35,004 nucleotides of DNA from Chrysochromulina parva (taxonomy: Eukaryota; Haptophyta; Prymnesiales; Chrysochromulinaceae), in the NCBI GenBank assembly GCA_002887195.1, contig PJAB01000195.1:1-35004 (forward strand). Reading direction: 5' to 3'. The position numbers and the translations under genes are program-made. Shown piece by piece: positions 9,901 to 19,040 of the stretch. Positions within the stretch are counted from its first letter, which is position 1. Each line of letters begins with the position of its first letter. The notes beneath the pieces are model-generated. The model had not been told where the DNA came from, did not search any database, and saw nothing but the letters and a program-made list of their open reading frames with translations.

Positions 9901-11272
9901 GTGCGTGTACATAGGCCATCCGGCGTTCAAGGCCATGGGTTGCCGCGTCGGCTATCTGTATCTCAACATCCTGCCCACCATCTTCTTCGGGTGCCTGCAG
10001 GGTGCGGTGCTGCTGCAGCAGATCGTCCCCATTGAATCGGGCGTCGGCTTTATTCTTTGGGTCGGCCTGCAGATCACTGCGGGTGGCTTCGAGGGCGACC
10101 ATACGCCTGAGGGATGGAAGCATGGGCCGGCCGTCGCGCTTGGGTTGCTCCCCTCCATTGCTGCGTGGTCGTGGCAGTCGATCGAGACGACTTTCACAGC
10201 AACGCGCACCCTTTACTGCAAAGCCATGCCATATCCGGCAGGCCCGTCGGGAGAGCGCATGTGCCAGATGGAGCTGCACGAGCTCATGCAGCCGGCGTCG
10301 ACACCGATGGCCAGCGCAGACTCCGACGTGGGCGTGTTCCAACGAAACCTGTACAACCTCTATCTCTCGGGGGTGTACGCGCTCGCCAACGGCTACCTCC
10401 TCACGGCAATAGCGCTCTCCTCCATGCTCGTGCATATCATCGACGGCAACTTCGACCGCGCGTCGCTCTGGCTCATGCTCCTTGCCATCTTCGCATCCGT
10501 CGGGATCATCCACTCGCACAAACTCGACCCCTTCTCAGCCAACCAGCTCTTCCCCGCCATGTACTTGCTCGGTGCTCTCATCCTCCTCCTCTGCCACCAA
10601 CTCAAGAATCGGGAGGAGCAGGTTCGCGAGCTGCAGGTCCGGTGGGTTTCGTCATTAGTCGAGCTCGCCGAGCGCTTCCCCGATGCCCTCGCGCCCGCCC
10701 AGAGCACCATCGACCAGCTTGCGAGCCGTTTCGGCCTCGCCGGAGTTGGCGGCAGCGGCGGTGGCGTCGGTGGCGGCGGCCGCGGCGGCGGCGGCGGCAG
10801 CGGCAGACCAATCTCGCCCCAAAGGGGCGAGGCGCGCGGTGTGACGCCGAGGCCGTTCAAACGCGCTTCGAGTAGCGGCCCATCGCCCGTGCCTGCTTCT
10901 CTCTCGAGGACTCTCCTCGAGACTTTCGGCGTCGATTGGCAAACGACCCCCGACGCCGGCGGCACGCTAGGCGGCGCACGCCGCGTCACCCACGTACCGG
11001 TAACCGCTGACGACGCCGCCAAAGCGGAGGCCGACGAGCCGCTCGACACGGCGCCTCTTGCCGAGATGCCCACGCCCGCGAGCCAGGTGCACCGTCGACG
11101 CGAGCCGCAGCTCGGCACGAGCGCAGGCAGCTCGCGCTTCGCGGGCGGCCTCTTCCATTCACAGGTCAATTCACAGGTCCATTCACAGGCTGATATCAGC
11201 AGGAGCGTGCCCTTCGGCAGCTTCCCCGACTCCAAGGCCGAGCCCTTGCTGAATGATGTGCAGCCGGTGTAA
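6970..11272 (+). CDS. RCC1 beta-propeller fused to an NCS2-type permease
   Basis: Exons 6970-8103, 8265-8864 and 9011-11272, both joins in phase 0, give 1331 residues. Residues about 127-520 hold seven RCC1 blades, each marked by a W/F-G...G.LG.G pattern (for example SWGGNDDGALGHGD). From KYPRIFASGDLEGLFGQ (562-578) the protein becomes a polytopic NCS2-like (xanthine/uracil permease superfamily) transporter: the GDLEG start, TALPQGINIVTFF near 640, many helices, and GIIHSHKL near 1075 are family landmarks as I know them. Exon 2 spans the RCC1/permease boundary, so the fusion does not depend on guessing a splice between domains. After about residue 1150 there is a Gly-rich linker and a disordered tail. 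Propellers of this kind bind small GTPases or act as scaffolds, so one could regulate or place a nucleobase transporter; this is inference. The start at 6970 is the first ATG of the frame and is uncertain. Confidence 0.8.
8104..8264 (+). mobile_element. Introner-like intron with tandem expansion
   Basis: 161 nt GT-AG intron. It opens with GTGAGCCGTTTGGAG and the downstream exon opens with GCGAGCCGTTTGGAG. Inside, a 31 bp unit (GAGCCGTTTGGAGTCCC, then TTTCGATTGCATGC) is repeated four times. It ends with the core GTGCTCACCACGGTG, a pyrimidine tract and CACAG. The exon-derived part is the piece that expanded. Confidence 0.85.
8865..9010 (+). mobile_element. Intron holding a copy of the old exon junction
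   Basis: 146 nt intron. At 8913-8940 it contains CTATTCGGGCAG followed by GTGCTGGGCTCGTCCA, a copy of the upstream exon end joined to the downstream exon start. On both sides lie TTAATTGCCCC repeats. The true downstream exon copy starts at 9011. The outer GT and AG keep frame; the inner copy would read into a stop. Confidence 0.75.
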
Positions 11273-11797
11273 TAGAAGTGACCTTGAAGAGGCACAGTAG
11301 CCTCACAAAGGTCCCAGCAACTCACGCGTGCTGCGCCTCCCGTCCCCTGCGCCCTCCGCCCTGCGCTGTGGTTTCGTCGTCTCGTTGGTTGGCGGCGGTT
11401 TACACGTCCGCGTCGAATGTCCTCTCGTCTCTGGCACGTGTGTGCGGACTGTGTGTTCTCCAGTTCCTTCGCCCGGTTCGGTTCTTCCACGAGGCAGCTT
11501 TCCCCCGTTTCTCTACTAACAAGGCTCTTACTGGCAGTGTCTCATTCAACTACTCTGTTCCACTCCCGCTCTACATGTATAACGTCTTGAGTACACGCTC
11601 ACGGTCGCTCGCCGCTCGCCCTGCCGTCGGACTCCAACACTCTCCACTAACTGTCTGTCGTACCCCCCCCGCGTGCTCTGCTGCCAAAATCCATGCAAGA
11701 TGGCGTCGTCGGACCGTCATCGTAGTCTCTGCAGCGCCTTCAAGGCTGCGAAGGATTCCCTCCACAGGCACGTCAAGTTGGGCCCGTTCAGAGCCCT
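11273..11797. other. Intergenic between convergent 3' ends
   Basis: 525 bp between the permease stop and the EF-hand stop. Frames that cross it have no recognisable protein content. I see no RNA gene. Confidence 0.55.
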
Positions 11798-12304
11798 TCA
11801 AAAGTCAGTGCCCATGGGGTCTTTCATCGCCGTGATCTTGCTGGCAATCGCTGATTCGGACGCCGCGTAGTGTGTAGTCAGGGAGAAGGGCTTCTTGTAG
11901 GGTGCCGAACGGAGCGCCTGCAGCAGGATGTGGTCCGCATCCACCCCAAACGTCATCCGCCACCCGTTCATAAACTCGCCAAAATCGAGGACGCCATCCC
12001 GGTTGGTGTCAAACTTCCGTAAGAATCCCTGAGGCAAGGGCACACACACGAGGCTGTTCGGCGCTAGCGGCTCTATGGACGGGAAAGGCACGAGTGTTCA
12101 TACCTTGATCTGTTCGGGCGTCATCGGCGTGCCCGTTCCTGTCTCGGTCCCAGGCTGCTTGAACACCTTAGCGAGCTCCTGAAAGCGAAGCCCGCCGCTC
12201 GCGTCCCAATCAAATTTTTTGAGGGCCTCACGAATTTGCCGGTCGTACTTGGGGATCTCGTGAGGCACGGAAAACTCTTCGTGGATGCGCATCGCGACGG
12301 GCAT
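11798..12304 (-). CDS. Two-EF-hand calcium-binding protein, two exons
   Basis: Exons 12304-12104 and 12028-11798 join in phase 0 across a 75 nt GTATGA...CCTCAG intron, giving 143 residues from MPVAMRIHEEF. The frame is open further upstream to 12523, but that start would leave only 6 bp to the kinase stop, so the inner Met at 12304 (or 12292) is preferred. The loop DWDASGGLRFQE comes before the intron and DTNRDGVLDFGE after it; both are 12-residue EF loops with acidic residues at positions 1, 3 or 5 and 12, so the intron falls between the two hands. The N-terminal sequence HEEFSVPHEIPKYDRQIREALKKFD resembles calcium-binding proteins of flagellates. It is probably a small calcium sensor; the partner is unknown. 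It lies 3' of a kinase gene on the same strand but is not joined to it. Confidence 0.75.
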
Positions 12305-12529
12305 GGCTGGAGCTTGCTGCACGAGCTTGTGTGCGGGCGCGAGGGCCCCGCGAAAGCAAAGTTGGAAAAGTATATTCGTCGTTTCAAGTTCTCCCCACAA
12401 GCAAAGTGATCCGACGGCAACGTTTCCAAAATATGCGTCACAAAAAACAACACTCGGACACAGCTCTTTTTCTACTCTTTCTATTTTCCGTTCCTCCCCC
12501 ATGCACGTTCTCAAGTGCCCCACTTGCGA

Positions 12530-13945
12530 CTAAAGCGTGAAGGCCTGCCGACAGATCATCGGCGGCCCCGAGCCCGCGGAGGACGAGGACGATTGGTAGC
12601 TCGATAGCTTAATATGGGTCGAGTCTGCGGAGGAGAACGTCGAGTGGGAGCTCGATTCCTTCTTCTCAAGCACGTAATACTCGTCAGCCTTGTCGTGGGA
12701 GCCGCGGAAGAGCTGCTGCAAGTCGCCCCGATTTTTGTCGTCGTCATTGTCGTTGTCTTGGGGCGAAGGCGCCTCGAGGAGCGGCGGCGACTGTGCCTCC
12801 TCGCTCCTCGGCGACTGCGTGTCCTCTGCACGTTGCACGTTGTCGAAGGCCACGTCAGCACAGTCGAGCACGAGCGCTTGGAAATAGAGGCGTTCGGACG
12901 CATCCGTAGCCGTCTTGGGCGCGGCCTTGGGCGCCCGCGCACGCGTGACCTCGTTCTCGTACCGGGGCTGTGCTTCGAGGATGAGATTGCCGGCGCCCTG
13001 GAGCCAGCTCGCCTCGAGCACCTGTTTCATCGTAGGGCGCGCAAGCGGCTCGACGAGCAGCATGCAATCGATCAGCTCCCTCAGCTCAGGCGCCATGTCG
13101 CTCGTCGAGCGCTTGTACCATCCAAAGATGGTCTCGCAAGAGGAGGCACCCTTCGCTTGTGCCTCGATGAGCTTCTTGAAACGCCAATCGTTCGACGATG
13201 CCTCACGCAGGGGCCAGTAGCCCGTTGCTAGGGCGAAGAGGCACACGCCGAGTGACCAAACGTCAGCAGCGCGCGTGTCATACCTCGTGGCGCCCTTGGC
13301 AGCTTCTCGCACCTCGGGGGCTTGGTACGCGCGCGATCCTAGCTCGCGGTCGCTTGCCATGTCAAAGAGGTCGTCGGAGCTCGCGGGTACGGCCGCCATA
13401 TGCCCGAGGCCAAAGTCAATCAGCTTGACCACCCCCGCCTTGGTGAGCAGCATGTTCTCAAGTTTGATATCGCGGTGCGCCACGCCCAGCGTGTGCATGT
13501 GCAGCAGGCCCGCAGCCGCCTGCACGAAATAGTCGCGCACGGTGGACTCACCGACCCCCCTCGCGGGAGCGCCGGCGTCGATAAGCACGTCGAAGACCTC
13601 TTGCGCGCATCGCTCGAGGACCATGTAGAGCTTGCCGTCACGCTCGAGCGGTGGGGCCTTGAGTGCGACCACGTTGGGGTGGGGCGGCTCGGTGGCGATG
13701 CGTTCCGTGATGGCCTGCTCCACAGCATGAGTCTCAAAATGGCGAGGGCAGTGCTGGACCACCTCCACGGTCACCACCACCTCTTCTTGAGTGGAGTCGA
13801 GCTTGCCCGCGTAGACCGTCTTGAAGCCACCAGTCTTGAGTGGCGTGAGTGGTGAGCTGGTGTGATGAGCGGGCCCAGGGGCCACGAGTGTGACGCCGAG
13901 AGCTCGAAGCACGTCTGCACTGGGAGCGGGCAGCGTCTTATTCAT
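12530..13945 (-). CDS. Ser/Thr protein kinase without the VAIK lysine (WNK-like site)
   Basis: Intronless; 471 residues from MNKTLPAP at 13945 (a further in-frame ATG lies at 13975). The kinase domain spans about residues 36-316: glycine loop GGFKTVYAG (39-47), HRDIKLEN (157-164), DFG (177-179), QAPEV (208-212) and DVWSLGVCLF (228-237). The beta-3 lysine is missing: the strand reads VVVTVEVV with T59 where VAIK has Lys. A lysine sits instead in the glycine loop (K42 of FKTVY), which is where WNK kinases carry their catalytic lysine. The HRD Asp and DFG Asp are intact, so activity is plausible. The rest of the domain looks CAMK-like. The C-terminal 150 residues are acidic and Ser-rich and probably disordered. 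It is divergent to the Nudix gene, 256 bp away. Confidence 0.87.
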   Translation of the reverse strand: MNKTLPAPSADVLRALGVTLVAPGPAHHTSSPLTPLKTGGFKTVYAGKLDSTQEEVVVTVEVVQHCPRHFETHAVEQAITERIATEPPHPNVVALKAPPLERDGKLYMVLERCAQEVFDVLIDAGAPARGVGESTVRDYFVQAAAGLLHMHTLGVAHRDIKLENMLLTKAGVVKLIDFGLGHMAAVPASSDDLFDMASDRELGSRAYQAPEVREAAKGATRYDTRAADVWSLGVCLFALATGYWPLREASSNDWRFKKLIEAQAKGASSCETIFGWYKRSTSDMAPELRELIDCMLLVEPLARPTMKQVLEASWLQGAGNLILEAQPRYENEVTRARAPKAAPKTATDASERLYFQALVLDCADVAFDNVQRAEDTQSPRSEEAQSPPLLEAPSPQDNDNDDDKNRGDLQQLFRGSHDKADEYYVLEKKESSSHSTFSSADSTHIKLSSYQSSSSSAGSGPPMICRQAFTL

Positions 13946-14201
13946 CGTTGATCTGCAGTGCAAGTAAGTAAGCAAGCTTGTTTTCTTTGTAGCTTGCTTG
14001 ATGCAATGCGAGCGAATGAGCGGGACGTGCTTGTAAAAAGAAACGCGATCGCGACGGCGCCTAATGGCGTTTGTGAGTGTGTACCCGTGATAAATGGGCG
14101 CGAAAGGTAGGGGAGGCTCGGCTGCGTTGAGAGGATCTCAACAAAATGCTCGGTACGGCGCTCACGCTCGGAAAAAGGTACAGAGAGGAAAGGGCGGTGA
14201 G
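13946..14201. promoter_or_regulatory. Putative bidirectional promoter
   Basis: 256 bp between the kinase and Nudix starts. A TATAAG at 14265, just inside the Nudix frame, would fit transcription starting near 14295 and translation from the ATG at 14310. The evidence is geometry plus one short motif. Confidence 0.35.
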
Positions 14202-15191
14202 ATGCAGCGCATCCTTTCGGCACGAGGCGGCTGGGCATGCCGATCGGCGAGCCGCTCGGCCGTCTATAAGCTGCCTTCTTTCCATGGTCTTCAGTATCCG
14301 CCTTCTTTCATGTTGGCCGCCGCCGCCACAGCGTCATGCGCGGCGGCAACGCTTGCCATGTGCGCAGCGAAAGAAGAGGAAGTCTTCCCGTCGAAGGGCG
14401 ATCCTTACAAGGGCGTGTCCGTCTCAGCACAGGACGTCGCAGCGTGCGCCTCGACTGAATCATTCTCGCAGAAGCTCGCTTCGAGCATTGATTCGTGGCG
14501 TGCGGCCGGCCGGCTCGGCGTGTGGATTGAGGTGCCAGCGATGCGCTCGGAGCTCATCGGTGCTGCGCAGGCCCAGGGCTTCACGTTCCACCACGCTGAG
14601 CCCGGATATCTCATGATGTCACTGTGGCTGGGCAAGGGCGGTAACAGCCTTCCGTCCAACGCAAGCCACTCGGTCGGCATGGGCATCGTGTGCATCAACG
14701 AGCATGACGAGGTTCTCGTGGTGCAGGAAGCGAGCGGGCCGGCAGCTATGCGCAAGGGCGGGTTCTGGAAGGTGCCCACCGGGCTGGTGAACGCGGGCGA
14801 GGAGTTGAGTGCATGCGCCGTCCGCGAGATGAAGGAGGAGACGGGCCTCGACGTGACCTTCATCAAGCTCCTTGGGATGCGTGACCTGCAGCGCGCGCTG
14901 CACGGAAAAGGAAACCTCTTCTTCATGTGCCAGTGCATGCTAGTCGAGGGCTCGTCGGCTGAGATCCGCCGCCAGGCCGAGGAGCTCGCCGATGCCCGGT
15001 GGATGAAGATCGACGAGTATCTCGCACTGCCGTACTACCAACATGACGGAGCGTACGCTGAGCTCGCGCGCGCTACCATTGCGGCCGCACGCAGCGAGGG
15101 TGAAGGTTTGCGCCGGCTCCGGCTCGCCAACGACCCCAAGGATCCCCGACGCGGCGAGACGAGCATCTACGTGCACAGCGCACGGCTTTGA
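14202..15191 (+). CDS. Nudix hydrolase with N-terminal extension
   Basis: 329 residues from the ATG at 14202; other in-frame starts are 14094 and 14310 (MLAAAATASC). The Nudix box lies at about residues 194-216 (GLVNAGEELSACAVREMKEE, then TGL) and matches G-x5-E-x7-RE-U-x-EE-x-G-U perfectly, so the metal-binding glutamates are present. The preceding GGFWKVPTG and the upstream domain (SWRAAGRLGVWIEVPAM, then FHHAEPGYLMMSLWL) match the eukaryotic NUDT6/plant NUDX2-8 group, which has an extra N-terminal domain. Members hydrolyse nucleoside diphosphate-linked compounds such as NADH, ADP-ribose or CoA; the substrate is not evident. The hydrophobic Ala/Cys-rich N terminus (residues 37-55) could be a signal or transit sequence, so an organelle location is possible. 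No intron seen. Confidence 0.86.
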   Translation: MQRILSARGGWACRSASRSAVYKLPSFHGLQYPPSFMLAAAATASCAAATLAMCAAKEEEVFPSKGDPYKGVSVSAQDVAACASTESFSQKLASSIDSWRAAGRLGVWIEVPAMRSELIGAAQAQGFTFHHAEPGYLMMSLWLGKGGNSLPSNASHSVGMGIVCINEHDEVLVVQEASGPAAMRKGGFWKVPTGLVNAGEELSACAVREMKEETGLDVTFIKLLGMRDLQRALHGKGNLFFMCQCMLVEGSSAEIRRQAEELADARWMKIDEYLALPYYQHDGAYAELARATIAAARSEGEGLRRLRLANDPKDPRRGETSIYVHSARL

Positions 15192-15648
15192 TCGTTTGAG
15201 AGCGCGGTTGGATTTATGACGTTCTCGTTAAGTTGATGACCAGAGGTCATTTGAGCTCTACTACTTTTGGCTGAGGGACCCTCCAGGGTGTGAAACGGCT
15301 GAGTGCCGATTCTGAATGGCTAAGAGGCTGACCCATCCATGCCCAGCCTGGGCCACGCCCCCAGCTCTGTCTGTGAGCCCATGTGTGCGCCGGAGCTTGC
15401 GGTTTCCGAGAACCGAGAAGGCACCAACTCGCAGTTGAAAAGGTCGTGCCTGCTCCTTTCCTCCGACAGTTCCCCCGGGTCCGTTTTTTCATTCACAGAC
15501 TCCGATCACAACCTCGTCTCGTGGGCAAGAGGTCCCAGACGTCGTTCTTTCGCCGCGATGGCAATCCCTGTGCGCGAGGAGCTATCACGTTCTTTCGGCG
15601 CCAACCCTAATCCCAAGCACAGACCGCATAACCCGCCAAACCTCTTCC
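15192..15648. other. Intergenic with a dispersed repeat
   Basis: 457 bp between the Nudix stop and the VTT start. It holds a 69 bp dispersed repeat (15384-15452) that occurs again, inverted, at 18891-18953, and a second shared block (CAGCCGTTTCACAC on the minus strand) near 15286-15300. Nothing else recognised. Confidence 0.6.
15384..15452 (-). repeat. Dispersed repeat, copy 1
   Basis: Read on the minus strand, this matches 18891-18953 on the plus strand with few mismatches and one short gap (shared GGCACGACCTTTTCAACTG, GAGTTGGTGCCTTCTCGG, CCGCAAGCTCCGGC). Both copies lie upstream of a plus-strand gene but in opposite orientations. Both can encode GTTFST-SWCLLG, which suggests a remnant of one mobile element. 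Confidence 0.8.
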
Positions 15649-16533
15649 ATGGCGGCGACGGCACCAGCTCCGCCTCCAGCCTCGAGCGACGCTGAATTCC
15701 GGAAATCTGTGCTCACCTACATTGCTTGCGTGTCGTCGCTTGCGGTCGGCCTTGCGACGGTCATGGCGTACGCGCCGCCAGCACCGGCCGGTGGCGTGTG
15801 CGACAACGTCTCAATCCGTCTGTTGCCCAAACTCATTCCCACGCCCAAGTTCCTCGCTCCGTACCTCCCTTTCTTGGGCACTGACGAGACGAGCACCCAA
15901 GGCATCATCAGCATGTGGAAGTGCGCAACCGAGTACCAGAAGACGAACTGGTGGTTCGTGCTCTTCTTCTTCGAGCTCACCTACCTCAGCCTCAAATCCT
16001 TTGCCATACCGGCGACCTTCGCCATGTGCATCCTCGCTGGCGCCATCTTCCCGTTGTGGCTGTCGCAGCTGCTCACGAGCACAGGCGAGGTGGTGGGCTC
16101 GTCGATGTGCTACGCGCTATCGAGCGTGATGGCCAAGCCGATGCTCGAGCGCTGGGCCGCAGACAAGCTCGAGGACTTTCGCAAGAAGGCGCACGAGGAG
16201 CGCGACCACCTCTTCCTCTTCAACGTCTTTTTGCGCCTCTCGCCCTTCCCGAATTGGCTCATCAACGCGTCGTCACCGATCGTGGGCAACCCGCTGCCGC
16301 AATTTGTGCTGGGCACTTTCTTCGGCACGCAGCTGAGCATCTGCTTCCTCGCGCAGGGCGGTTCCGTGCTGAAAACGCTTGGCGAGAAAGGCTTTAGCAT
16401 CACGCAAATGACCAAGGACATGCTGCCCGTCGCCTCCGCGATGTTCTTCTTGCAATTCATCCCGCTTGCGATGATCAGGCACCTGAAGCGCAAGAAGGAG
16501 GAGAAGGCGGCGGCCTTGCACAAAACCGAGTGA
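15649..16533 (+). CDS. VTT-domain membrane protein, TMEM41-like
   Basis: Intronless, 294 residues, start CCATGG at 15649. Hydrophobic segments lie at about 20-42, 101-115, 118-140, 146-162, 217-238 and 259-277. The motif FLRLSPFPNWLINASSP (194-210) is the signature of the VTT (DedA/SNARE-associated Golgi) family as in TMEM41A/B, where the R...P.P.W..N block lies in a re-entrant helix. TMEM41B and VMP1 are ER lipid scramblases needed for autophagy and lipid supply. An ER location is therefore likely, though a plastid DedA-like role cannot be excluded. The C terminus is strongly basic (KRKKEEK) but has no canonical KKXX. All family landmarks are present, with length as expected. Confidence 0.88.
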   Translation: MAATAPAPPPASSDAEFRKSVLTYIACVSSLAVGLATVMAYAPPAPAGGVCDNVSIRLLPKLIPTPKFLAPYLPFLGTDETSTQGIISMWKCATEYQKTNWWFVLFFFELTYLSLKSFAIPATFAMCILAGAIFPLWLSQLLTSTGEVVGSSMCYALSSVMAKPMLERWAADKLEDFRKKAHEERDHLFLFNVFLRLSPFPNWLINASSPIVGNPLPQFVLGTFFGTQLSICFLAQGGSVLKTLGEKGFSITQMTKDMLPVASAMFFLQFIPLAMIRHLKRKKEEKAAALHKTE

Positions 16534-16983
16534 TGGCCCGCGCACAGGCCAGCGCACCACAGGCGCAGCCGGCCGAGCGCGAGATCGCAAGAGAGGGCAT
16601 ACTGTTCCAATCGTTGTGTACCTCGCAACGTGGGGACTGCGGTAATTCCTTTCGATACCGATCGATGCGGGCAGATTACTTCATGTTACAGTACTACACT
16701 GCGTTCAGTAAGGGTGAGCTACGCGTACGTACCGTGCATGTTTGATGTTACGTGAGTCTCTTAATGATATCTTATTATAATTGCTGCTCCTTTGAGCTTT
16801 GTCATGGGTCGGATGTCCCCTTTGTCCTGACGGGTCATCAGACGCGCGGGCGCGTGACCGGATCCGCGCGCGCGCTTCGCTTCGCCTTCGGGTCGTCGTT
16901 TGGACGTGGCGTTCCGGGCGTCTACGGTATGAGTTTTTCTACCTGACGCCCCCCCCCTCGTAGTGGCAAACTGGCAAAACATG
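16534..16983. other. Intergenic between convergent 3' ends
   Basis: 450 bp between the VTT gene (+) and the M20 gene (-). AT-rich patches at 16740-16800 could contain 3' processing signals. A run of nine C bases follows 16945. No gene seen. Confidence 0.55.
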
Positions 16984-17737
16984 TCAGAGGTCGGGATAGT
17001 CGGCCACATTGAGCAACTCGCCGTCCACACTCGCCACCTCCTCTGAGCGTCCCTCCTCCCGCTCATCCTCCCGCTCCGCCTCGGCCTCCTCGCCGGCAAG
17101 ATGAGCACTCCAAGAAGGATTGGCGAGGCGCACATTTCGCCGCTTGTCGCCGACGATGCACGTGGGGCCTCTCTCGCTCTGGCACGCTCCGAACGCCACG
17201 CCCACGGCGGCACGTACGAAGGCCCTCGCGCCGTCGGCGATGAGGCGCGCGGTGTGCTCGTCGTCCCACGGGCGTTCCTCCTCGCGCCGTGGTGGGCGTT
17301 CCTCCTCCTGCCGGCCATGCTGCTCGCCGATCGGGCGCGCGATCAGCAGCAGCGCCGCAGGCATCACCTGCGCCATCGGAGAGGCGCCCACCACGGCGCT
17401 CAGGAGCGCCCGAGAGTGTATCCGATGTGTCCGCACCTCGCCCACCGTCGCCATCGTGGCCTCCCGCATGCACTCGACCAAGCCCGGGTCGAGCGTGCTC
17501 ACTGGAAACGCCGCGCGCGCCAGAGGAAGCAGAGTGCATGCGCGGGATGAGAGCGCCGTGTGGAGCGGCGCCGTCGCGGAGCCATCCGAGATGGCGGCGG
17601 CGAGGCGACTCATGCGATCAAGGAGCTCCTCGTCGGTTGCACGGAGCTCGAGCGTAATGTTCGCGCCGCCGCCTGCGTGCATGTGAGCGCCGTGTCGAGC
17701 GTACATGTGAGCGCCAGCAAAGCGGCCGCTGCCGCCA

Positions 17738-17768
<31 letters not shown>

Positions 17769-18789
17769 CCTCGCGATGAGTTTTGTCACGGGACGGGAAG
17801 CCCTCAAAATCAAAGAAGTGCCAGCTGCCTGAGCACCCTCCGGCGTCCCACGCCGCGCAGAGGGCACGCAGCCCGTCATCGAGGGCGGCGGCCATCCGCA
17901 TGGCCTGCAGAGGTGCCGTGAAGAGCACCGCCCTCGGCTCGGCAGCTGATGAAGCTGACGAAGCTGACGAAGCCGCTCTCGGCTCGGCAGCTGGACCCGA
18001 AGGAGCAGGGCAGACGAGACGCAGCTGGCGCGAGCCCGCGATCGCGTGCACGACGCCCAGGCTGGCGTTGGCCCGCAGGAGCGCCGAGCCGCGCTCCACG
18101 TAGCCCTCCAAGTAGCCCGCCCAGCCGCCCTGCCGACCAGACGCGTGCATGATCGGTGTACCGGCGACCGCCGCAGCCGCGCGCGCGCGCCAGAGCTCCT
18201 TGGATGGGATGAATTTGGCGTCCTCGGCCACGAATGCCGTCGGCGCTGCAAGCGGGTGCCCGAAATTGCCCTCTTCGTCGAGCTGCCAGTTGATGACCGA
18301 CCAGGCCGTCCAGTCGGCCGCGCCACCCTCGTGCAGGACTCTGGCAGCCTCCAACGCATAGGCCAATCCGAGCGTGCCGTCGAGCCAGCTCGTCCCGGCC
18401 GCAGATGTGTCCGTGTACCCGCCCATCAGCAGAGCGGGCGCGTTATCCACGCCAGCGCTGCCATACACGGACCCAAGGCCGTCGATCTGCACTCCGAGCA
18501 GTCCGGCCGCCTCCATCCGCGAGGCCACCCATCGCCGCGTGGCCATGTCCACGTCGGAAAAGGAGGGGCGCGAAACATGAAGCCCTTGGCCCGCAGACTG
18601 ATGCAATCCAAAGGCGGCTAACGTTCGCAAGTCCTCGAGCACGCGGGTGGTGTTGGTGAGCGCGAGATGGGAAGCGACCGACATTACCATTATAACCTTC
18701 TGGTTCACGCGCTTTGCCCCCTGGGCAGGACGCTCGACCACCGGCTTTCCTACCGGGTACTGTTGCCGTGAACAACTCCCCGGCGTCAC
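16984..18789 (-). CDS. Divergent M20 amidohydrolase (allantoate/carbamoylase group)
   Basis: Intronless, 601 residues from the ATG at 18789 (inner starts at residues 34 and 36 are possible). The fold is that of the M20 amidase group (allantoate amidohydrolase, N-carbamoyl amino acid hydrolase, beta-ureidopropionase): VSRPSFSDVDMATRRWV, AAGLLGVQIDGLGSVYG, then GGYTDTSAAGTSWLDGTLG and QLDEEGNFGHPL. Asp137 (WLDG) and Glu172/173 are kept. The His of the usual GSHxDT is Tyr125, and the His of the usual HIEQG is Tyr230 (EGYVERG); the later GAGHDA motif reads GASPMA. As I recall the family, these histidines bind the two metals, so catalysis of the usual kind is doubtful. A Gly/Ser insert (GSGGGGGGSGGGGSG) and an ASSASSASS stretch break the lid region. 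The C-terminal 90 residues are Glu/Arg-rich. It is either a pseudoenzyme or uses another metal arrangement. Confidence 0.75.
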
Positions 18790-19040
18790 ACTACATTAAC
18801 ACGGTTTGTCCTCCACGCTCCACGATGACTTGATTTGACTCCCATTTCTATTCGTCCAAGTGTCGAATTAAACCTTTGAATGTAAAAGGCGTAGGCACGA
18901 CCTTTTCAACTGTGAGTTGGTGCCTTCTCGGGAACCGCAAGCTCCGGCACACAGCCGTTTCACACAGTGCTGTGAATCGCGTGCAAGCAGCGTGTGGGGG
19001 GACGTATCGCGGAAGTTCTCGCGTGCGCGGGTTCGCGCAG
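18790..19040. promoter_or_regulatory. Putative bidirectional promoter with repeat copy
   Basis: 251 bp between divergent starts of the M20 gene (-) and the GT2 gene (+). It contains copy 2 of the dispersed repeat. The frame of the GT2 gene is open from 18876, but the membrane anchor starts right after the ATG at 19041. Confidence 0.35.
18891..18953 (+). repeat. Dispersed repeat, copy 2
   Basis: Inverted partner of 15384-15452. It lacks a 6 bp TTCTCG segment present in copy 1, and is followed directly by CAGCCGTTTCACAC, which in copy 1 lies about 85 bp further away. Copy 1 therefore has an insertion or copy 2 a deletion. Confidence 0.8.

Noticed and set aside
8996..11272. The permease as a separate gene starting at an ATG near 8996
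   Set aside because: The frame's first codons lie in the TTAATTGCCCC repeat of the intron, and the permease domain already begins in the preceding exon (GDLEGLFGQ).
8996..11272. An SLC4-type bicarbonate transporter
   Set aside because: The landmarks (GDLEG start, TALPQGIN, GIIHS) fit the xanthine/uracil permease superfamily better than band 3 proteins.
11798..13945. A calcium-dependent protein kinase made of the kinase plus the EF-hand gene
   Set aside because: The kinase ends at a clear TAG (12530-12532), no splice site linking it to the EF-hand exons was found, and the kinase lacks the CDPK junction region.
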